Source: Margaritifera margaritifera | Taxonomy: Eukaryota; Mollusca; Bivalvia; Unionida; Margaritiferidae | Direction of reading: 5' to 3' | Assembly (NCBI GenBank): GCA_029931535.1 | Contig: JAQPZY010001414.1 | Span: 2,000,001-2,064,000, forward strand | DNA: 64,000 bases | Shown here: positions 58,669 through 64,000 of the stretch, piece after piece | Numbering within the stretch: position 1 is the stretch's first letter | Layout of the letters: the number at the start of each line of letters is the position of its first letter | Translations under genes and position numbers: made by a program | The notes under the pieces: generated by a model | Told to the model about the DNA's origin: nothing | The model's input: the letters and a program-made list of their open reading frames with translations, nothing else | Database searches by the model: none

Positions 58669-58781
58669 ACGCTATGCATCCCAACAGCGGGAGCCGCAGC
58701 CGTCAACAACGCTGGAATCACCGCGAGAAATGGAAATATTCCGCAGCTCTGTTGAATTTGAGTCATCTCTGACTTGGACAA
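58584..58781 (-). CDS. Small protein with amphipathic membrane helix (pVI/pX-like)
   Basis: ATG 58781 opens MSKSEMTQIQQSCGIFPFLA then VIPALLTAAAPAVG. The Gly-rich hydrophobic segment with APA resembles the membrane-lytic or core peptides (pVI, pX) of adenovirus-like elements. The rest overlaps the start of the protease in another frame and may not be coding, so the real protein could be shorter or frame-broken. Confidence 0.4.
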   Translation of the reverse strand: MSKSEMTQIQQSCGIFPFLAVIPALLTAAAPAVGMHSVWQRFSGIYDHRNDSKEKRSSTTRTTRP

Positions 58782-58957
58782 TTTAATGTTACCGAGATTT
58801 TTTTTCTTTGGTTACACTGAGTTGATTAAGTTGCATTTAGGTCAACATCGCAGGGACATTTCTGGTCAGGTTTGTCGGATAAAGGTTTAGTGTAACCCCA
58901 CAGTCATTTCTTATTGCGCTTTTTGTTTTCACAAGCTTGTTGCCACTAAGACCAACA

Positions 58958-60398
58958 TTAACTTCGTGGTATGACATTATTATTTGAAAACGTAACATGT
59001 TTAATTACACGTTTGTGAAAACCACTATGAGTGTTGAGAAAATTCTGCAAATTTTCCACAGGCACGTCAATGACCCTCATCCTGCCACCCGAGCCCTCCA
59101 AGAACAAAAACCTATCAGAAAGAATCACAGCAGTGCATCTATAACCGTCGGCGGGAATATTAGTTACACGTGCATAAAAGTGCGCGTCGACCACGGACTG
59201 CTTGTATAGGTTCAGGTGTAGCAATGAAAAGTAATAAAGCGGGTTCAACGTGGTGAAGTCTTTCTGGGAAATCTGCAGACCTGTGTCGATGATTAGATGC
59301 CGGTCCAATTAGGACCACAGCTTGTGATATGCACGTGCGACATGATTGTTTGTGAAGTCAAGCAAAATTTCTTCAGAGGGTACCTGATAACCGTTTAGCC
59401 GTAGAGAAACTTCAGACACCCCTAAATGGTCAAATATCATCTTACTACGGGTCTGTTCGCCGTTCACCCGAGCCTTATATTGAGACACCATAAACGCGTG
59501 TTTTGGTGCGCTAACACCTCGGTGGGTACTTATTTGCCGTGAAAACTGCTGAACACTGCTTTCTGTCGAGCCTGTGGTGAGCGCGAAAAATTACAGATTC
59601 AGTAAACGCCAACAAACGCGATTCTGTTGTCAGCGAAGGGTACAGGCATCCACAATATAAATGTCATCAACTCAACTTTACCATCAACAGTTCCATCACG
59701 CCAAATTGCATCATTGGCGTTAGGTTTTCGGTATAATATGACTGTGTGTTTGGCTCCGAAAATAACCTTGCGGACACCATTGCAAAACCCGAATATGTGA
59801 CTGAGAATAATCGCACACGAGAACATCAATGAGGGTCCATGAAGATGTCCTCGACGCTGCATAAATCTAAGGTTGAAATTGTCATTGATGCCGGTAAGTT
59901 CGGGCTCTTTATCCGCATCTTCAGCCTCGTCGGTGTGTCTTTTAGGTCGCGTAAGTTCATACTGAATGTGATTTGCATGGTCGGTTGTATCCTTGTGAAA
60001 TATCATAGACGGGTCAGCGGATTTCGTGTAATCGTCGATGTAACGGGCGAGTTCGAGAATGGTCGTGGCAACGTCGACGATGTCGAAAATTGCTTTGATT
60101 TCCTTTCCGTCGGTGAAATATTGTGCGCTGCTGAACAATGCCATGAAGCTGTTGTTGATAAATCCAATCGTAGCACCGGCGTCATGATTGTTACCGTTGT
60201 CGACGCGTACAATTTGTCCCTCAATTTCCAAGAAGGCCTCACCCGGGGGAAAGTACCGAGACGTGTCCTGCACTTGCAATTCTATTTTTAATTGCTTGAG
60301 GTCTCTAGTTAATACTGAAAATCTCAGACGCTTAGATCTCGCAACACAGGCGCGTCAATGTCAAACGTGGTATCGGGTGCATCTTCGAATCGAGCCAT
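58958..60398 (-). pseudogene. Double jelly-roll major capsid protein, broken
   Basis: The N-terminal jelly roll lies in the frame 60279-59599: RYFPPGEAFLEIEGQIVRVD, ATIGFINNSFMALFSSAQYF, PSMIFHKDTTDHANHIQYEL, then FSCAIILSHIFGFCNGVRKV and ILYRKPNANDAIWRDGTVDG. The C-terminal half lies in another frame (59491-58958) with one stop at 59309: KMIFDHLGVSEVSLRLNGYQ, LDFTNNHVARAYHKLW, IDTGLQISQKDFTTLNPLYY, SVVDAHFYARVT and AVILSDRFLFLEGSGG. These are landmarks of Polinton capsid proteins. A possible N-terminal start is ATG 60398, with a frameshift before 60290. Adenovirus-hexon-like trimers are expected in the family. This copy cannot make the full protein. Confidence 0.8.
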
Positions 60399-60499
60399 GG
60401 TGAAACTTTATATATTGTCATTTTCGTCTAATACCTTTTTGTGAGACGTCTTTGCCGTCCAAACCCGTCAACAACCGTAAATCACTTCCCATTTCCGCA

Positions 60500-61015
60500 T
60501 TTACAATCATTAAATAGGTGCCAACTTATGCTAACTCGGCCAAATGTTGTTGAGCAGCTTCACTGATGACTTTACTAACCGGCGCAGGCATTTTTGCCGT
60601 TGACAGACGCGCAACTGCCTTTGTTTGTACCCATGGTGCTCGAGTCACTAATTGGTGTAGTCGATCACCTGGGATCAGATTAGGGGAGAACCCAAACAAT
60701 ATGTAATCCTGCAGCGCAGTTTGGCACTGCTAAGGTCGTACCCGCTGGGTCATTATCCGCACGGTAACTGCCACTGATGGCGTCACAGGTTAGATTAACC
60801 TGCCACCTCGAGGTGATCCTGACAATATCTGGCACGATACTGTAACTGCTGCCGTCGAGTCCTGCACGCTGACTTCGGTGGTCCGCAGAAATCTCATTCA
60901 TATATTCAGGCCAACCGAGAACCTTACTTAGCGAAGACTGTCCGATGTCAGCCGCGTACTGTGGAGATTCAATCGAGATATTAGAGCCGAGTGTAGGCTT
61001 GTGTAGATTTTAGAA
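60500..61015 (-). pseudogene. Probable minor capsid (penton-like) protein fragment
   Basis: An open stretch (about 61010-60680) reads KPTLGSNISIESPQYAADIG, QSSLSKVLGWPEYM, DIVRITSRWQVNLTCDAISG then SYRADNDPAGTTLAVPN. The I-TS-x4-V-LTCDxISGSY pattern is one I associate with the single jelly-roll minor capsid protein of Polintons. Beyond 60680 the frame is broken, and a helical C-terminus (KMPAPVSKVISEAAQQHLAE, about 60600-60530) is in another frame. Confidence 0.45.
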
Positions 61016-61220
61016 TAGTCCTTGGTCACCAATGTGATCTTCCGTCTCATTTCATCATTGATCAATTCAATATGGTACGCGCGCGGGAAATTTCAACAAC
61101 GTCTCAGGTGGTGCCGCCGTTCGACGAAAAAACAAATTAGTTCTTTGCGTTGAGGCCTACGAACGGCCGCAATAGATTGGTAGTCCAACTATATTACACG
61201 CTCAACGACGCTAGTGCGAT

Positions 61221-61870
61221 CTAGAGGGTGCTGGATTCCCCCTCGATAATAGGAGTTGGAAAAACGACGTAGAATTCTGGTTTCGTTGACGAGATTGTAA
61301 TCATCGAAGTAACGTTCGAGGTTGTATTTGCAACCATACGCTGCATCGCGGCATTGATTTCACGGAGCAGGCGAACTGTTTCCTCAAAACTCATCATGGG
61401 TGTTGTATACATCATCGATGTCTGCAATGAGTTCATGCATTAACGCCGCAAAACGTTTCCGCGTCCATGATGTTGCCAGTGAGCAACCGCTGGCAAATCG
61501 ACGTGTCCTCATTGATGATTTCTGGTGCGTTGTTTCCGGCGCGAATCGACCCCACGAGTGTTTCCAGTCGATCTACGAATTTATCTGCAGACACGCATTT
61601 GGGACCGGAATCGAGTGGCCAAGCCTACAAAGCTTTTTCACGTTTGCGTCCACGATCACCGAGACCTTTTCCACGTTTGGGTGGTTCCACGAGGAGAGTC
61701 TCCTCCAGTAGAGAGTCTTCGTCGTCCGCGGAGGGCAGATTCTCCTTGAGAGGCAGATCCTTGTCCACCAGAAAACGAGCCCCGTAGATTTGTCGCAACA
61801 AATTTATGTATGTAGGGAGAAAATTATCCCAGTATGGCTTGATCTTGTTTACACCTACGTGTTTATATAT
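61221..61870 (-). pseudogene. Conserved Polinton hypothetical protein, one internal stop
   Basis: A minus-strand frame between 61860 and about 61435 reads FLPTYINLLRQIYGARFLVD, an acidic linker, PPKRGKGLGDRGRKREKAL, a TAG, then VSADKFVDRLETLVGSIRAG and NNAPEIINEDTSICQRLLTG. The segment RLE-LVGSI-AGNN-PEI-NE is a helical motif seen in proteins next to the packaging genes in Polintons. A second frame (61436-61221) holds MSFEETVRLLREINAAMQRM, possibly the following gene. Function unknown. Confidence 0.45.
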
Positions 61871-61883
61871 GTAAACGATCTTA

Positions 61884-62246
61884 TCAAACTAGGTCCATAC
61901 ATGATTTGACTGTATAGTCTTTTAAGTCCATTCCACTCCAGAAATTCCAATCCAGGCTATAACCCGGGCTCGCATCCTCGGGTAGTTTATGCTCCAACAT
62001 ATAGTCTTTTAAGTTTTTGGGATCAGATACGTCAGCGGCAAAGTTTACGGGACCATAGACCATCTGTCGTGCCTGGCCATTAAATGTTTGAGGTGGTTTT
62101 AGCAATTTTTTTGGGGGGGAACGTGCGCAAGCACCTCTCCTACATCCTCTTGTATGTGCTCTTTTTTGAATTTGTGCTAATCGTGCTGGCGGACCCCTAA
62201 TTGGGCCAGGTTTTTTTCCTGTTCCCATCATCGCGACTTTCTTCAA
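61884..62246 (-). CDS. Basic hypothetical protein (120 aa)
   Basis: An intact ORF. The N-terminal half is very basic and proline-rich (MGTGKKPGPIRGPPARLAQI, RAHTRGCRRGACARSPPKKL), and the C-terminal half is acidic/aromatic (YMLEHKLPEDASPGYSLDWN then FWSGMDLKDY). The basic part could bind DNA as a core protein. It lies just downstream of the ATPase. No family recognised. Confidence 0.45.
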   Translation of the reverse strand: MKKVAMMGTGKKPGPIRGPPARLAQIQKRAHTRGCRRGACARSPPKKLLKPPQTFNGQARQMVYGPVNFAADVSDPKNLKDYMLEHKLPEDASPGYSLDWNFWSGMDLKDYTVKSCMDLV

Positions 62247-62439
62247 CTGATGCGAGGTATCATGCGTGGGTTAGGTCGTTCGAAGCCCGCTGTGAGGTCT
62301 TCCCGTGCGGATTGCCGCAACTGTAACATTTTCAAGTTGTACGCGAGCACTCTTGCGGCGTTAGTCAGACGCCTCTGCTATGGCATTGCTGGCGGCTTTC
62401 GTCATTGTATACATTTAGCGCCGCTGTTAAAATGCTTTG

Positions 62440-63120
62440 TCAGACATGTTCGTGTTCAAACCCGGGCGGTATTTTTCCCCCGATGGAGCCGGTCAAGTCA
62501 ATTGTGAGTGAATTATACGGGACCCGGGTGACCCGGGTGACCCGCGCAAACATATTCCGAAACTCACCCCATAAATGGTCGACATCGCACCATGTCCAAT
62601 AAATATTTGCGAAGCCGTGTGCGTCAACCCTACGAAATACCATCAACATGCTGCAGTTGTCCCAAATTGCTTTTGACACATGTGCGTATCGTTGGGATAC
62701 ATAAATCACATCTGCGTTTTTCGTGTTGGCCCCGGGAAATAATAGCAAGGTAGTCAATGGCAGGGGCTTCATCGATCGTGGAAAAGAACTGGATGTCAGG
62801 TTCTCTGTTAGTGGTGATTTTGGCACTCGACAACGAAGAAGCGAAAGCGCGTCCACGAAATCTGTGGGTACATTGTAACACGGCTGATCGTCCGCCTATG
62901 GCGCACTCACGTACAACCGATCTCACGTTAATCATCGCATAATCAGATTGAGCAGCAGTTGAGTTTTCCCGGATCCGGCCGGGCAAATAATTAACGCTCG
63001 AACCGAGTATGGAAACACGGAACTGGTTCCATCGCCGTGCTTGGGTGGTTGAGGCTTTGCCAGCCAAGAGAAGCCAATGATGGTGAAATCGTCGATTTTT
63101 TTTAAAGCGGAGTTTTTCAA
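62440..63120 (-). pseudogene. FtsK/HerA-type packaging ATPase (A32-like), frameshifted
   Basis: The first frame (63120-62932) contains FSWLAKPQPPKHGDGTSSVF and the Walker A loop ALIICPAGSGKTQLLLNLIM, then stops. The middle (62930-62760) is in another frame with DIQFFSTIDEAPAI. The end (62760-62500) is in a third frame: FPGANTKNADVIYVSQRYAH, VSKAIWDNCSMLMVFR and DHLWGEFRNMFA. The sequence of Walker A, a GRHxxxDVIYLSQ-like block and IRDNC-like arginine-finger region is that of DNA-packaging ATPases of Polintons. At least two indels make it inactive. Confidence 0.75.
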
Positions 63121-63188
63121 ATCTTAGGCGGTTTTTCCCTTTTGTGACGATGTCATTTGAATAACAATTGTTGTATATGAATCATCAT

Positions 63189-63715
63189 GCCTTCATATTG
63201 TACGCGATGCAACAAAACAAGTACTGCAAACCCAACTAGGGTTCAAACACGTAATAATTTGTGTCCGGTGTGGAGCAAATAAGTTTACGTTTGTGGTGGG
63301 CAAGCCCGCTCTCGGACGGCAAAGACGTCTCACTTCCAGGTCCACAGAGGAAAAAAAGAACAAACTTGGCGGTGATATCGCTGCAGCGCTAATGAAAATG
63401 GTATCGTGCAGTAAATATCCTAGTGAAAACATCTCCCGGGATACAATTACTGTGGGCCTAGAACACGGCTGGATCTACGACTGCACAATGACTGACCGAA
63501 GCCCCGAGAAGAACCTGTAAACCGCATCGATGCCGCATGTTATAAGCATGATCTCGCCTACAAAACATCAAATGATATCCGTGCACGTCAACGCTTTGAC
63601 GTGTTTCTCATTCATGATTTGAACGCGATCGTGGGACCGGCCATCGGAGAAAGAATCGCAAGATGGCAAGACGGATCATCAAAGGAAGCAGGAAGGCCAC
63701 TTGCACTTGGAGGAA
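63189..63715 (+). pseudogene. Zinc-ribbon plus phospholipase A2-like gene, frameshifted
   Basis: ATG 63189 opens MPSYCTRCNKTSTANPTRVQ. A second CxxC (CVRCGANKFTF) is in the adjacent frame, so an indel near 63240 splits the zinc ribbon. That frame continues basic (RQRRLTSRSTEEKKNKLGG). From about 63450 the coding signal is in a third frame: YCGPRTRLDLRLHND, a stop, then PVNRIDAACYKHDLAYKTSN and DIRARQRFDVFLIHDLNAIV. The CGP loop and D-x2-C-x2-HD-x2-Y motif are the calcium-binding loop and catalytic HD of a parvovirus-type PLA2 domain, used by some viruses to breach endosomes. The two parts may be one gene or two overlapping genes. Confidence 0.65.
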
Positions 63716-63827
63716 AAGCCTCTCAAGGAGAAGGTCATGGACAATGTCCACTCACTGGAGGCAAAGCCTCGATATAACAAACGTGCCCGCGAAACTAGCC
63801 GCGAAAAGCGTAGCTGACGAGCGAACC

Positions 63828-64000
63828 ATGTCCACGATATACTACATTCCCCGCGGTTATTGTAAGGGCGAAGCAGCCGTTGCAAAGTTAGCAAGCGCGG
63901 CAAAGGTCACCCACGTTGTGGTTTGATGTTTCGACGCGTAACGAAGTTCACCAGGCTATATCTTGTTTCTCCCGCATGATCGGGTACGCGGACGTACATA
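63828..64000 (+). pseudogene. Retrovirus-type integrase N-terminus, broken and cut by window edge
   Basis: ATG 63828 opens MSTIYYIPRGYCKGEAAVAK then LASAAKVTHVVV and a stop at 63924-63926. The IYYxPxGYxKGxAAxxKLAxAAKV pattern is the N-terminus of Polinton integrases. In another frame the following FDVSTRNEVHQAISCFSRMI corresponds to the region just before the catalytic core, so one indel or more has broken the gene. The remainder lies beyond the window. Confidence 0.65.

Larger units (their letters stand above)
56816..64000. mobile_element. Element 3: Polinton/adintovirus-like element with virion genes, runs off window
   Basis: Adjacent minus-strand genes encode a membrane-type minor protein, adenain-like protease, a pVI-like peptide, double jelly-roll capsid, probable minor capsid and packaging ATPase. 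Plus-strand genes encode a zinc ribbon/PLA2 and an integrase at the right edge. This set defines Polintons. Base composition is clearly GC-richer than the flanking host DNA, with CpG-rich coding sequence. Most genes carry single stops or frameshifts, indicating a fairly recent but dead integration. Neither terminal repeat was identified, the right end being outside. Confidence 0.85.

Noticed and set aside
59839..60403. Plus-strand ORF of 150 codons opposite the capsid gene
   Set aside because: The minus strand contains jelly-roll capsid motifs over the same bases; no recognisable feature on the plus strand.

Overview
The window is animal nuclear DNA. It has an AT-rich background, long introns with canonical GT-AG junctions, dense AT/CA/TC/ATT microsatellites, minisatellites, a tRNA-derived SINE and a decayed LINE. 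The two host genes, a reprolysin metalloprotease with a cysteine-rich tail and a protein with the short-chain-collagen C4-like globular domain, together with this repeat style suggest a lophotrochozoan, most plausibly a mollusc and perhaps a cephalopod. That assignment is inference.

Three large virus-like Polinton/Maverick (adintovirus-type) insertions dominate the window. Element 1 (1 to about 9.47 kb, cut by the left edge) carries, on the minus strand, an integrase-N-terminus-like ORF, several small unknown ORFs, a duplicated LP-motif family, a broken BIR (IAP-like) gene and a broken family B DNA polymerase. These are followed by a CCHC zinc-knuckle gene (+), a coiled-coil protein (-) and a small basic protein (+). 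Element 2 (about 12,724-21,788) is a second, more decayed relative with terminal inverted repeats of roughly 0.8 kb and the same right-end gene order. Element 3 (about 56.8 kb to beyond the right edge) is GC-richer and carries the virion and integration module: membrane-type minor protein, adenain-like protease, double jelly-roll capsid, probable minor capsid, packaging ATPase, zinc ribbon/PLA2 and integrase. All three contain stop codons or frameshifts. An older AT-rich fragment related to element 3 lies near 37.5 kb.

Elements 1 and 2 sit around consecutive exons of one host gene on the + strand. Its visible exons run from 9,500 to 45,530, and the zinc motif of the metalloprotease is split by an intron. 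Element 2 lies in the intron between 12,308 and 21,893. A second host gene (51,528-55,318, four exons with matching phases) encodes a membrane-anchored or secreted C4-like protein. Between them are long introns and spacers holding minisatellites, a solo-LTR candidate, foldback MITEs and a LINE relic.

The most unusual signal is at the right end of elements 1 and 2. Two divergent genes share an intergenic region with CCAAT and TATA elements, and each gene stops just before a hairpin that matches the 3' stem-loop of replication-dependent histone mRNAs (six-position stem, TTTC loop, CCAAC before, ACCCA-like after). A purine-rich stretch like a histone downstream element follows. Five copies occur, and in element 2 the hairpin lies inside both terminal repeats. 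This suggests that these elements express their terminal genes as histone-type, non-polyadenylated, S-phase transcripts.
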